Shown here piece after piece: positions 27,576-36,274 of a DNA stretch of 64,000 nt (position 1 is the stretch's first letter; each line of letters opens with the position of its first letter). The DNA is taken from contig JAPPCR010000006.1 in NCBI GenBank assembly GCA_028875725.1, positions 336,134-400,133 of the forward strand. Reading direction: 5' to 3'. The translations under genes and the position numbers were made by a program. A model generated the notes under the pieces. That model saw only the letters and a list, made by a program, of their open reading frames with translations, was not told the DNA's origin and made no database searches. Origin of the DNA: Acidobacteriota bacterium. GTDB lineage: Bacteria > Acidobacteriota > Thermoanaerobaculia > Multivoradales > Multivoraceae.

Positions 27576-27887
27576 ATGGCTTTCTTCTTTGTCGATCCCG
27601 AGACCTACCGCCGCCACCGGGAGGAGATCCTGGAGCTGTCGAACTCGATCCAGGTCGACATCCACGAGCATCTGCCGGGCGAGAAGCGGCGCCGCGGGCT
27701 GTCGGACCGCGAAATCGCCGAGCGGCTCGGCCTCGACGAGCGCACGGTGCGCGAGATCCGGGTGGTTGCCGAGCGCGACTACTACGACATCGAGGAATGG
27801 GACAAGGCGGTCGAGTTCAAGGACAAGGCCTGCCGCGCCTTCGCCGAAGAGGGAGTGTCCTATGTCTTCAAGGACAGGCGTGGCTGA
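27576..27887 (+). CDS. Small HTH-like protein downstream of the Fe-S pair
   Basis: 103 residues. The middle reads LSDREIAERLGLDERTVREI, a good helix-turn-helix of the sigma-region-4/RNA-polymerase-associated type. It is flanked by an acidic N-terminus (DPETYRRHREEILELSN) and an aromatic C-terminus (EFKDKACRAF, VSYVFKDRRG). The start at 27576 follows AGGTG. The tight spacing implies it belongs to the Fe-S operon, perhaps as a regulator. I do not recognise a named family. Confidence 0.6.
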   Translation: MAFFFVDPETYRRHREEILELSNSIQVDIHEHLPGEKRRRGLSDREIAERLGLDERTVREIRVVAERDYYDIEEWDKAVEFKDKACRAFAEEGVSYVFKDRRG

Positions 27888-27961
27888 GCTGGCGGCCGAG
27901 TAGATTCGACTCTTGTCGGCCTTCGGCGAGGCCCCTTGATCTGTGAGAAAGTAGCGCGCCG

Positions 27962-28996
27962 ATGAAGACCGCGGTGCTCCAGTTCTTCTCGTGGCCTGAC
28001 CGGCGGATTCCCCTGGAAGAGGTCTACCGGCGGGCGTTCCAGCGCATCGACATCATGGACCAGACCGGGTACGACGCGGTGTGGCTGGCGGAGCACCACT
28101 TCAGCTCCTTCAGCATCTGTCCGTCGATCCACATGATGGGGATCGAGGTCGCCGCGCGCACCAAGAACCTGAGGATCGGCACGGGTGTTTCGCTGGCGCC
28201 CTTCTACAACCCCCTGCGCCTGGCGGAGGAGGTAGCGCTGCTCGACGTGCTCTCCGGCGGCCGGGTCAACTGGGGCGTCGGCCGCGGCTTTGCGGAGGGG
28301 GAGTTCAGGGCTTTCGGCGTCGACCCGCGCTACAGCTACCCGGTTTTTCGGGAACACGTGCAGGCGGTGGTCGGCGCATGGACGAACGAACAGCTCACTT
28401 TCGAGGGAGAGCACTTCCAATGCCAGGGTGTCGAGGTGCTACCCAAGCCGGCACAGAAGCCGCATCCGCCGGTGTGGCTGGCTTCCTCGTCGCCGGAGTC
28501 GATGACCTGGGCGGCTCAGAACGGCTTCTCGATCATGCTTGACCCTCACTCGGCGCATAGCCGGATCGCCGAGAAGCGCGAGCTGTACCGGGAGATCCTG
28601 GAGCAGCATGGCCACTCGATCGAGGGCCGGGAGATCCCGATGGCGCGCCTCATCGCCTGCGCGCCGACGCGGGCCGAAGCGGAGGAGATCGCCAGGCGCG
28701 GCGCGCTGTGGACGGTCAGGTCCCACAGGCAGAAGGGTACGCGGGCGGTCGCGACCGATACGCGGCGCAACCTCGAGCGCCCTGAGCTGGCCGCACGACC
28801 CTTCAGTCAGGCCGGCGAGGAGGCGACTGCGGTCGCTCGATACCTCGACGGTGTCATCCTGTACGGCACGCCGGACGAACTGGTTGACGAGATCGCGCGT
28901 CTGAAGGAGGAGATGTTCCTCGACTATCTGCTGTGCGCGCCGCTCAGTCACAGTTCGTTCGTGCTCTTCACGGACGAGGTTCTGCCTCGGATCTGA
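27962..28996 (+). CDS. LLM-class flavin-dependent oxidoreductase (bacterial luciferase-like)
   Basis: 344 residues, a TIM-barrel flavin monooxygenase. Typical segments are YDAVWLAEHHFSSFS near residue 40, LRIGTGVSLAPFYNPLRLAEE near 73-93, LSGGRVNWGVGRG and PPVWLASSSPES. It would use FMNH2 or F420 with an unknown substrate. It is followed immediately by a short ORF and pdxH, an FMN-linked enzyme. Confidence 0.88.
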   Translation: MKTAVLQFFSWPDRRIPLEEVYRRAFQRIDIMDQTGYDAVWLAEHHFSSFSICPSIHMMGIEVAARTKNLRIGTGVSLAPFYNPLRLAEEVALLDVLSGGRVNWGVGRGFAEGEFRAFGVDPRYSYPVFREHVQAVVGAWTNEQLTFEGEHFQCQGVEVLPKPAQKPHPPVWLASSSPESMTWAAQNGFSIMLDPHSAHSRIAEKRELYREILEQHGHSIEGREIPMARLIACAPTRAEAEEIARRGALWTVRSHRQKGTRAVATDTRRNLERPELAARPFSQAGEEATAVARYLDGVILYGTPDELVDEIARLKEEMFLDYLLCAPLSHSSFVLFTDEVLPRI

Positions 28997-29092
28997 GTGG
29001 CCGTCACCGATCCCTTCGACCGTTTCCGCGTCCTGTTCGAGCGCGCCTTGCGGAGGGCGCGCATCGCTGCATCGGTCAGAGTACGGCCGTGA
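28997..29092 (+). pseudogene. 31-residue ORF between the LLM gene and pdxH, partial copy of the pdxH N-terminus
   Basis: Starts GTG directly after the TGA of the LLM gene and ends in a TGA that overlaps the pdxH GTG (GTGA). It encodes VTDPFDRFRVLFERAL near its start, against VTAQDPFARFRHVFEHAL at the start of PdxH. 32 of 42 bases match over the aligned block, with protein sequence better kept than DNA. The copy then diverges. It looks like a remnant N-terminal duplicate of pdxH that now links the two genes translationally. Confidence 0.55.
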
Positions 29093-29670
29093 CTGCTCAG
29101 GATCCCTTCGCTCGCTTTCGGCACGTCTTCGAGCACGCCTTGGCCACGGGCCTGACCGAGCCGAACGCGATGGTCCTCTCCAGCGCCGACGAGGAGGGTC
29201 GTCCGTCGTCCCGGGTCGTGTTGCTGAAGCACTTCGACCGCGAGGGCTTCGTCTTCTATACGAACCTCGAGAGCCGCAAGGGCCGGGAGATCCTGGCGCG
29301 GCCGGACGTCAGCCTGAACTTCTTCTGGCGCGAACCGAAGGAGCAGGTGTGCATCTTCGGCCGTGCCGAGCGGGTCAGCGATGCCGAGGCCGATGCCTAC
29401 TTCAGGACCCGCGACCGGAACAGCCAACTGGGCGCCTGGGCTTCGCAGCAGAGCAGGCCGCTCGCGAGCCGCGAGCAGCTCCTTGCCGACTTCGAGCAGG
29501 TTACCGAGCGGTTTGCGGGCGGCGACGTGCCGCGCCCGCTGCACTGGACGGGGCTGCGGGTCGTGCCCCGGCGTTTCGAGTTCTGGGTAGCCCGGGAGCA
29601 CCGGCTCCACGACCGGACGTTCTACGAGCGGGACGGCGACGAGTGGCGGATGGGCCTGCTGTACCCGTAG
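29089..29670 (+). CDS. pdxH: Pyridoxamine 5'-phosphate oxidase
   Basis: 193 residues, slightly short against about 215 because the usual N-terminal arm is missing. It oxidises PNP/PMP to PLP with FMN. Motifs: NAMVLSSADEEGRPSSRVVLLKHF-type FMN strand (residues 26-50), FYTNLESRKGREI, and the C-terminal dimerisation signature SQQSRPL with WTGLRVVPRRFEFW and HRLHDR. GTG start at 29089. No GTG/ATG further upstream gives the usual arm. Confidence 0.93.
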   Translation: MTAQDPFARFRHVFEHALATGLTEPNAMVLSSADEEGRPSSRVVLLKHFDREGFVFYTNLESRKGREILARPDVSLNFFWREPKEQVCIFGRAERVSDAEADAYFRTRDRNSQLGAWASQQSRPLASREQLLADFEQVTERFAGGDVPRPLHWTGLRVVPRRFEFWVAREHRLHDRTFYERDGDEWRMGLLYP

Positions 29671-29679
29671 CGCTGGTTC

Positions 29680-30807
29680 TCAGTACACCCGTGGCACGAT
29701 GCGCCAGGGCACCCGCCGCCGGTACTCGTCCCAGAGCGGGCCGTACTTCGCGGCGCAGCGGCGGTCGTCGTCGCGCTCCCGTGGCACGAGCAGGAGGACG
29801 TAGTACAGCGGATAGAGCCAGGGAGCCACGAGCGCCGGGTGGCCGAGGCTCAGGGCAAGCCCGGTCGCCATCAGGATCTCGCCGAGATAGTTGACGTGGC
29901 GCGAGACGCCCCAGAAGCCGCTGCACAGGACGCGCCGCTCACCGTCCGAGATGGCTTCGGGCCGAAAGCGGCCGAGGAACGTCCGTTCGGGACTGAGCTT
30001 GAAGTGGAACTTCTGCATGTTCGCGCCCCGCGCCAGCGACCAGCCGGCGAAGAAGACGAGAGCGGCCAGAACGAGCAGCCAGGCGGGGGCGCGGGGATTG
30101 GGCAGGCCGGCGGCGGCCCATAGCCCGACTCCGTAGCAGTACGGGTAGAAGAACAGGCAGCCCCAGACGAGCTTGAAACCGACCCGCTCGGCGAACAGGT
30201 CGTAGGTGTAGAGGTGAACCCGCTCGAAGAACAGGTAGTCGCAGATGAACCATGTGAAGAGCGCGACGTAGAGGACGACGCCGGGCGACGGATCCTCGGG
30301 GTACGTCGAGTAGTGGTGGACGGCGAACGAGAGCAGGTTCAGCTCGAGCAGGGTGGCGCCGAAGACGTAGAGGAACATCTTTGCGTCGACGCGGCCACCG
30401 AGCAGGCGGGGGTTGGCGCGCCTGCCGAGGTAGAACTCCTTCAGGACGGAACCGCCGCGGCCCGGCGCCGTCAGGACGACCGCCGCCGAAGCGGCGATGC
30501 CGAGCGCCAGGGCCCCCGCGGCGCCGCTCCAGCGATGGGTCCACAGCCAGTCCCAGGGCATCACGCCGCTGGTGCCGGCCAGGAGCCACAGGCCGATCGT
30601 GACGGCGAAGACCAGTAGCCCGTTCAGGCGGTACCGGAGAAGCTCACCGGTCCGCTCGCCGCGGACGTAGCCCGTGACCCGGCGGGCGGGCAGCACGACG
30701 CTGAGACCGAGGATGACGGCACAGACGAGCCAGGGCGTGAGGAAACCGGGATAGCCGGTCAGGTCCAGGAGATGGACCTCGCCTAGGCCTCGGCCAGCTT
30801 GACCCAC
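29680..30807 (-). CDS. ERG24/ERG4-like sterol C14-type reductase
   Basis: About 375 residues if the GTG at 30807 is used; the start is uncertain because no ATG or GTG exists between the boxB stop and the first transmembrane segment. About nine hydrophobic segments. The C-terminus carries the sterol reductase signature: SGFWGVSRHVNYLGEI, then RERDDDRRCAAKYG, W-x-x-Y, and VPWRIVPRVY. This matches the lamin B receptor/ERG24 pattern. Known members reduce the C14 double bond of sterols with NADPH. It follows boxB in the same direction, which is unexpected. Confidence 0.8.
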   Translation of the reverse strand: MGQAGRGLGEVHLLDLTGYPGFLTPWLVCAVILGLSVVLPARRVTGYVRGERTGELLRYRLNGLLVFAVTIGLWLLAGTSGVMPWDWLWTHRWSGAAGALALGIAASAAVVLTAPGRGGSVLKEFYLGRRANPRLLGGRVDAKMFLYVFGATLLELNLLSFAVHHYSTYPEDPSPGVVLYVALFTWFICDYLFFERVHLYTYDLFAERVGFKLVWGCLFFYPYCYGVGLWAAAGLPNPRAPAWLLVLAALVFFAGWSLARGANMQKFHFKLSPERTFLGRFRPEAISDGERRVLCSGFWGVSRHVNYLGEILMATGLALSLGHPALVAPWLYPLYYVLLLVPRERDDDRRCAAKYGPLWDEYRRRVPWRIVPRVY

Positions 30808-32246
30808 TCGAAGTCGCCGGGCTTGTGGTTGATCCGGATCCTCGGCTCCGCGATCCAGGAGGCGTAGCGGCCGGGCCGGAACTCGGGCTTCATCAGCGAT
30901 TCGATGAAGGCGCGGTCGGAGTCGTCGGGCAGCCACTCGTGCCGGCGCCGGGTCCATTCGTCTTCCGAGACGATCCGGCCCGCCGGCGTGGTGTGCAGGT
31001 CGCGGTAGACGCCGATCTGCCGGTGGAAGGCCACGTGGGGCAGGGCGATCTCGAAGTCGAGTCCTGTCTGCCGAATCGTCTTGTTCCAGCGGCCAACGCC
31101 GAGGCTGCAGTCGCCGGTGAAGTCGTCGCGCAGGCGTGCGTTGAGCGCGTTCAGGGCCGGGTGCTGCACGATCTGCCAGCTGCCGTTCGCCGGTTCCGGG
31201 ATGCCGTACGTCGCTTCGTGCAGCCGGTGATCGTCCTCAAGCCGATGCTCGCGAAAGCGGCCCTTGAGCCCGGCGTTGAAGAAGTTGGCGGAGTTCGTGG
31301 ACAGTTCGGAGCCGAACAGGTCGAGTGTCAGGGAGTAGTGGAGGTTCACTTTCTTCTGGATCGTCGGCAGGTCGATCACACCGAGCGCCCGCACCGCCTC
31401 GACGTCGCTGGGGTCGTCCATGCCGGCGGCCGCCATCGCCTCGCACGTCCGCTGAACGATGCGGGTCACGCCGGTCTCGCCGACGAACATGTGGAACGCC
31501 TCCTCCGTCAGCATGAAGCGGCAGGTGCGAGACAGCGGGTCGAAGCCCGACTGCGCCAGGGATTCGAGCTGCATCCTGCCGTCGCGATCGGTGAAGAAGG
31601 TGAAAAGGAAGAAGGAGAGCCAGTCGGGCGTCTCCTCGTTGAAGGCGCCGAGCATTCGCGGGGCGTCGTCGGAGCCCGAGCGGCGGCGCAGCAGCTCGCC
31701 TGCCTCCTCCCGGCCGTCGCGGCCGAAGTACTTCTGGAGCAGGTAGACCATTGCCCAGAGGTGGCGACCCTCCTCGACGTTGACCTGGAACAGGTTGCGC
31801 ATGTCGTAGAGCGAGGGAGCGGTCTTGCCCAGGAAGCGCTGCTGCTCGACGGAGGCCGGTTCGGTGTCGCCCTGGATGACGATCAGGCGCCGGAGCATGG
31901 CCCGGTACTCCCCCGGAACCTCCTGCCACGCGGCCTCGCCGACGTGGCGGCCGAAGGGGATCTTCCGGTCCGGGTCCTGCGGTGCGAGCAGGATGCCCCA
32001 GCGGTAGTCGGGCATCTTCACGTAGTCGAAGACGGCCCACTTGTCCGCGCCCTTCGACTCGACTCGTACCGCGGTGCGGAGATAGACGTCGGACGTCTGG
32101 AAGCCGTCAGGCCCCATGTCCATCCACCAGTCGATGTAGCCGGGGTGCCAGCGTTCCAGGCCGCGGCGGACGCGGGCGTCCGACGCCAGGGCGACGTTGT
32201 TCGGGATCAGGACGTCGTAGTCGACGGTGCTGTCGAGCTTGGACAT
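30783..32246 (-). CDS. boxB: Benzoyl-CoA 2,3-epoxidase oxygenase subunit
   Basis: 487 residues, the usual BoxB length. With the reductase BoxA it epoxidises benzoyl-CoA in the aerobic hybrid pathway. Carboxylate-bridged di-iron ligands are visible as two ExxH motifs: NVEEGRHLWAM near residue 150 and LTEEAFHMFVGE near 240. The N-terminus (PNNVALASDARVRRGLE) and GFQTSDVYLRTAV are family-typical. It lies 11 bases downstream of boxC. BoxA and benzoate-CoA ligase are not in the window. Confidence 0.94.
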   Translation of the reverse strand: MSKLDSTVDYDVLIPNNVALASDARVRRGLERWHPGYIDWWMDMGPDGFQTSDVYLRTAVRVESKGADKWAVFDYVKMPDYRWGILLAPQDPDRKIPFGRHVGEAAWQEVPGEYRAMLRRLIVIQGDTEPASVEQQRFLGKTAPSLYDMRNLFQVNVEEGRHLWAMVYLLQKYFGRDGREEAGELLRRRSGSDDAPRMLGAFNEETPDWLSFFLFTFFTDRDGRMQLESLAQSGFDPLSRTCRFMLTEEAFHMFVGETGVTRIVQRTCEAMAAAGMDDPSDVEAVRALGVIDLPTIQKKVNLHYSLTLDLFGSELSTNSANFFNAGLKGRFREHRLEDDHRLHEATYGIPEPANGSWQIVQHPALNALNARLRDDFTGDCSLGVGRWNKTIRQTGLDFEIALPHVAFHRQIGVYRDLHTTPAGRIVSEDEWTRRRHEWLPDDSDRAFIESLMKPEFRPGRYASWIAEPRIRINHKPGDFEWVKLAEA

Positions 32247-32257
32247 GGTGTGCTCCG

Positions 32258-33970
32258 TCAGATGCGTTCGCTGTCGAAACGTGGTCGGCGGCCGGTGCCG
32301 TAGAGCCGGAGCGCGCCTTCGTCGCCGACCGCGTTGGGCCGCTGGAAGATCCAGTTCTGCCAGGCGCTGAGACGCCCGAAGATCTTGCTCTCGAGGGTTT
32401 CGGGACCGGGGAAGCGGAGGTTGGCCTCCAGCGCGGTCAGCGCGTCGGGCGAGAAGCTGGCCCGCTCCTCGAGCGCGATGCGCACCTCGTCCTCCCAGTC
32501 CAGGTCGTCCAGGATCTCGGTGACCAGGCCGGCTGCTTCGGCATCTTCGGCTTCGAGAGGGACGCCGACGAGTTCACGAAGGCGCTTCGTCGCGTCCTCC
32601 TCGCCGAGGAACCGCGTCTCGAGGCGGGAGAGCCCGTTCGGCGTGGGGAACAGGCCGAAGTTCAGTTCGCCGAGCTCGATGGAGGGCCCAGGCGCGCCAT
32701 CTTCGCTCTCGCCCTCGAACATGTACGAGCGGTCCGCGGCCAGGGCGAGTTCGAGCAGCAGACCCGCGAAGCAGCTTCCCGGCGTGATCAGCGTGAACAC
32801 GCTGCGCGCGGTCAGGTCGAGGCGCTTGAGCACCCGTTTCCAGTACAGCAGCACCTCGCGCGGGAACCAGTGGGCGCGTTCGCGGTAGAGGAACGCGTCG
32901 AAGGCGGCCACCGCGCCCAGGTCGCCTTCGGACTCGATGACGAGCTGCCCGATCCGGGTCTCGTTCAGGCGCAGGTGGAGCAGGGCGTCGTCCAGTTCCC
33001 GAGCCAGGACGAGAGGCCAGAAGGCGGCGCTCCGGGCCAGTGCTTCCGGCGCATCGGCCGGCGGCGGTTCGGTCGGACCGAGCACGGTCAGGCGGGCGGC
33101 GCCGAGCGCGCGGTCGAAGTCGATGCGGAGCGCTGTGTAGACGATCGAGTCCGCTTCCAGCTTCGGTTCGGCCTCAAGCCAGTCCGCGCCTCCGGTTGCA
33201 GCGGGACGGTCGCTCGAGGCGGCGAGCTCCAGTGCCCGCGCCTTCGCGCCGTCGTCGAAGGAGGATCGCGGCAACAGTTCGTCGACCAGGTTCCAGTCCA
33301 CGGCGCGCCGACCCTTGACGCCTTCCTCCAGGGTGCAGAACAGGTCGGCCCGGTCGCGGCGGACGCGGCGCTTGTCGAGGAGCCGGGTCAGTCCGCCGGT
33401 GCCGGGAAGCACTCCCAGGAGCGGCACTTCAGGGAGCGAGACGGCCGAACTGCCGTCGTCGGCGAGGAGAATGCGATCGCAGGCGAGGGCCAGCTCGTAG
33501 CCGCCGCCCGCGGCCGTGCCGCGAACCGCACACAGGTAGCGCTGGCCGGAGTGCTGGCAGGCGTCTTCGATCGCCAGGCGGGTCTCGTTCGTGAACTTGC
33601 AGAAGTTCACCTTCAACTGGTGCGAGGAGGAGCCGAGCATGCCGATGTTGGCGCCGGCGCAGAAGATGCGGTCGCGGTCCGAGCGGAGCACGACGGCGTG
33701 GACCTCCGGATGCTCGAACCGCAGTCGTTGTGTGGCGTCGTAGAGCTCGAAGTCGACACCCAGGTCGTAGGAGTTCTGCTTGAGCTGGTAGCCGGGCCGG
33801 AGCCCCGCCTGCTCGTCGACCTCCAGGGTCAGGAAGGCGAGCGGCGGTTCGATCCTGAGCTGCCAGTGCCGGTAGCGGTCGGGGTGAGTGCGGAAGTTGA
33901 GCGGCTCTTCGCCGACGGTTCCGGCGGCCTGGTGCCCGGAAGGTCCGTCCGCGGTGGCCTGCTTGGACAT
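32258..33970 (-). CDS. boxC: 2,3-Epoxybenzoyl-CoA dihydrolase
   Basis: 570 residues, normal for BoxC, which opens the epoxybenzoyl-CoA ring with two waters. A crotonase-like domain occupies the first half (RIFCAGANIGMLG near residue 105, GTAAGGGYELALACD near 150). A second crotonase-like half follows with TPGSCFAGLLLELALAADR. The C-terminus WQNWIFQRPNAVG is characteristic. ATG at 33970. It is first in the box unit and divergent from the importer operon across a 49-base gap that must hold both promoters. Confidence 0.94.
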   Translation of the reverse strand: MSKQATADGPSGHQAAGTVGEEPLNFRTHPDRYRHWQLRIEPPLAFLTLEVDEQAGLRPGYQLKQNSYDLGVDFELYDATQRLRFEHPEVHAVVLRSDRDRIFCAGANIGMLGSSSHQLKVNFCKFTNETRLAIEDACQHSGQRYLCAVRGTAAGGGYELALACDRILLADDGSSAVSLPEVPLLGVLPGTGGLTRLLDKRRVRRDRADLFCTLEEGVKGRRAVDWNLVDELLPRSSFDDGAKARALELAASSDRPAATGGADWLEAEPKLEADSIVYTALRIDFDRALGAARLTVLGPTEPPPADAPEALARSAAFWPLVLARELDDALLHLRLNETRIGQLVIESEGDLGAVAAFDAFLYRERAHWFPREVLLYWKRVLKRLDLTARSVFTLITPGSCFAGLLLELALAADRSYMFEGESEDGAPGPSIELGELNFGLFPTPNGLSRLETRFLGEEDATKRLRELVGVPLEAEDAEAAGLVTEILDDLDWEDEVRIALEERASFSPDALTALEANLRFPGPETLESKIFGRLSAWQNWIFQRPNAVGDEGALRLYGTGRRPRFDSERI

Positions 33971-34019
33971 CTGGTTGGTAGGGGAGCCTTGTTCCGGTTG
34001 GTGAGTATAGTCACCGCTC

Positions 34020-35162
34020 GTGAGCGTCCCGACCCCTGACGATCGCGGCGAGAACCGCGTCCCGCACGTCGAGTTCGAGGGCGTCGACAAGAGCTACGAC
34101 GGCCAGAACCTGGTCGTGAGAGGGCTCGATCTCGCGGTGGAGCGGGGCGAGTTTCTGACCCTGCTGGGGCCTTCCGGCTCGGGCAAGACGACCTGCCTGA
34201 TGATGCTCGCAGGTTTCGAGGCGCCGACCGCGGGATCGATCCGGATAGCCGGCCGGCCGATCCAGGATCTTCCGCCGCACAAGCGCGGAATCGGGATGGT
34301 GTTCCAGAACTACGCCCTGTTTCCCCACATGACGGTGGGCGGCAACCTGGCCTTTCCGCTCGAGGTGCGAGGCGTCGAGCCGGCCCTGCGGCGGGAGCGG
34401 GTCAAGAGGGCGCTTAGCCTGGTCCAACTGGAGGGGCTGGAGGACCGGCGGCCGGCGCACCTCTCGGGCGGCCAGCAGCAGCGCGTGGCAATTGCCCGGG
34501 CGCTGGTCTTCGAACCGGAACTCGTCCTGATGGACGAGCCGCTGGGCGCCCTCGACCGCCGCCTGCGCGAGGAGATGCAGTACGAGATCAGGCGTATCCA
34601 CTCCTCCCTGGGCGTAACAGTCGTCTACGTGACGCACGACCAGCAGGAGGCGATGACGCTGTCCGACCGGGTGGCCGTGTTCCACAATGGCGAGATCGAG
34701 CAGGCGGCGTCGCCGGAAGTCCTGTACGAAGAGCCGGAACGCGCCTTCGTGGCGCGCTTCATCGGTGAGAACAACCGGCTCGACGGCGTTGTGGTCAGCG
34801 ACGAAGACGGCGTCTGCGAAGTTGACATCGGCGGCCAGTTGATCCGGGCGATGAGCCTGGGTCTGTGCCCTCCGGGGACTCGAACCACAGTCGTCATCCG
34901 GCCCGAGCGCGTCGCGGTGGCTCCGCCGGACGGCCGCTACCGGAACGAAGTCGAGACCCGGATCGACGACATGATCTTTCTCGGTGACCATCTGCGCCTG
35001 CACATGACGGTCGGCGGCGCCTCCGACTTCATCGCGAAGATACCGAACGTCGTGGGTCACGGCGCCGTGCTGCCGGGCGACACAGTGCGTGTCGGTTGGG
35101 CGGCGCTCGACTGCCGGGCGCTGGTGCCCGAGGAACTGGCGGAAGGCGAAGAAGAGTGGTGA
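34020..35162 (+). CDS. ABC importer ATPase, PotA-like
   Basis: 380 residues. Walker A GPSGSGKTT near residue 50, Q-loop VFQNYALFPH, signature HLSGGQQQRVAIARAL near 152, Walker B LVLMDEPLGALD, and H-loop YVTHDQQEAM. A C-terminal TOBE domain follows. This is the spermidine/putrescine/opine importer class. GTG start at 34020. Its stop overlaps the GTG of the first binding protein (GTGA), and all five importer genes are tightly packed. Confidence 0.93.
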   Translation: MSVPTPDDRGENRVPHVEFEGVDKSYDGQNLVVRGLDLAVERGEFLTLLGPSGSGKTTCLMMLAGFEAPTAGSIRIAGRPIQDLPPHKRGIGMVFQNYALFPHMTVGGNLAFPLEVRGVEPALRRERVKRALSLVQLEGLEDRRPAHLSGGQQQRVAIARALVFEPELVLMDEPLGALDRRLREEMQYEIRRIHSSLGVTVVYVTHDQQEAMTLSDRVAVFHNGEIEQAASPEVLYEEPERAFVARFIGENNRLDGVVVSDEDGVCEVDIGGQLIRAMSLGLCPPGTRTTVVIRPERVAVAPPDGRYRNEVETRIDDMIFLGDHLRLHMTVGGASDFIAKIPNVVGHGAVLPGDTVRVGWAALDCRALVPEELAEGEEEW

Positions 35163-36274
35163 GGGCGGCCGCCGTCGCGGTCGCCGCGCTGCTGGCCGGC
35201 TGCGCGCCGGAGGCGGGAGATGGGCCGGAACTCGACTCTTCGGGTCCGGACACGAACGAAGGCGCGATCACCGTCGTCTCGTTCGGCGGTTCGTACGCCC
35301 GCGCCTGCGTTCTCGGCTACCACGAGTCCTTCACCGCCGAGACCGGCATCCAGGTCAACCTGGAGGACTACAACGGCGGTCTCGCGCAGATCCGCGCCCA
35401 GGTCGAGGCTGGCGCGGTTCACTGGGACGTCGTCGACCTGGGCGTCGCCGATACCGTGACCGGTTGCGACGAGGGTGTCCTGGAGCTGATCGAGCCCGAG
35501 CTGCTGCCGCCGGGTCCGAACGGCGAGGCGGCGGCGGACGACTTTCTGCCCGAGACGAACACGGAGTGTGGCGTGGGCACGCTGCTCTACTCCACGATCT
35601 ACGCCTACAACGCGGAGACCCTGCCGGGTCCCGCGCCGACCACGATCGCCGACTTCTTCGACCTGGAACGCTTCCCCGGTCGCCGGGGGATGCAGCGTAA
35701 GCCGGAGGCGAACCTGGAGTTCGCGCTGATGGCCGACGGCGTGCCGAAGGAACGGATCTACGAGTTGCTCGGCACGGCGAAGGGTCTCGATCGCGCGTTC
35801 GAGAAGCTGGACACGATCAAGGACGAGGTCGTGTGGTGGGAGGCCGGCGCGCAACCGCCGCAGCTCCTCGCCGACGGCGAGGTCATCATGAGCACGGCAT
35901 GGAACGGGCGGATCTTCAACGCACAGGTCCTGGAGAGTCAGCCCTTCGTCATCGTCTGGGACGGACAGATCATGGACCGGGGCCAGCTCGTCGTCGTGGC
36001 CGGCACTCCGAACCTTCAGGGCGCGCTGCGCTTCATGCGCCACGCCGCCCGCGCCGAGTCGATGGCGGGCGTGGGGAAGTACATCGCCTACAGCCCGGCC
36101 CGTCGTTCCGGCCAGGCGCTGATCGACCGGCACGCGGAGACGGGCACGGACATGTGGCCGCACATGCCGACGAACCCCGCGAACATGAAGAACTTCCTGA
36201 TGAGCGACTGGGAGTGGTGGGCCGACCACAGGGACGAGATGCAGGAGCGGTTCGCGGCCTGGCTGGCGCGATGA
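35159..36274 (+). CDS. Extracellular solute-binding lipoprotein, copy 1 (PotD-like)
   Basis: 371 residues from a GTG overlapping the ATPase stop. The lipobox VAALLAGC (Cys about residue 14) anchors it to a membrane. The mature part follows the periplasmic binding fold: ITVVSFGGSYARA at the N-lobe, WDVVDLGVAD, NTECGVGTLLYSTIYAYN, and the C-terminal HMPTNPANMKN. The paired Cys in TGCDEG and TECGVG are kept in both copies. It ends ATGA into copy 2. The ligand is unknown; the class takes polyamines, opines or small carboxylates. Confidence 0.9.
   Translation: MRAAAVAVAALLAGCAPEAGDGPELDSSGPDTNEGAITVVSFGGSYARACVLGYHESFTAETGIQVNLEDYNGGLAQIRAQVEAGAVHWDVVDLGVADTVTGCDEGVLELIEPELLPPGPNGEAAADDFLPETNTECGVGTLLYSTIYAYNAETLPGPAPTTIADFFDLERFPGRRGMQRKPEANLEFALMADGVPKERIYELLGTAKGLDRAFEKLDTIKDEVVWWEAGAQPPQLLADGEVIMSTAWNGRIFNAQVLESQPFVIVWDGQIMDRGQLVVVAGTPNLQGALRFMRHAARAESMAGVGKYIAYSPARRSGQALIDRHAETGTDMWPHMPTNPANMKNFLMSDWEWWADHRDEMQERFAAWLAR

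Noticed and set aside
30825..32303. Plus-strand frame of nearly 500 residues over boxB
   Set aside because: Antisense to a well-matched BoxB with both di-iron motifs. No recognisable domains.
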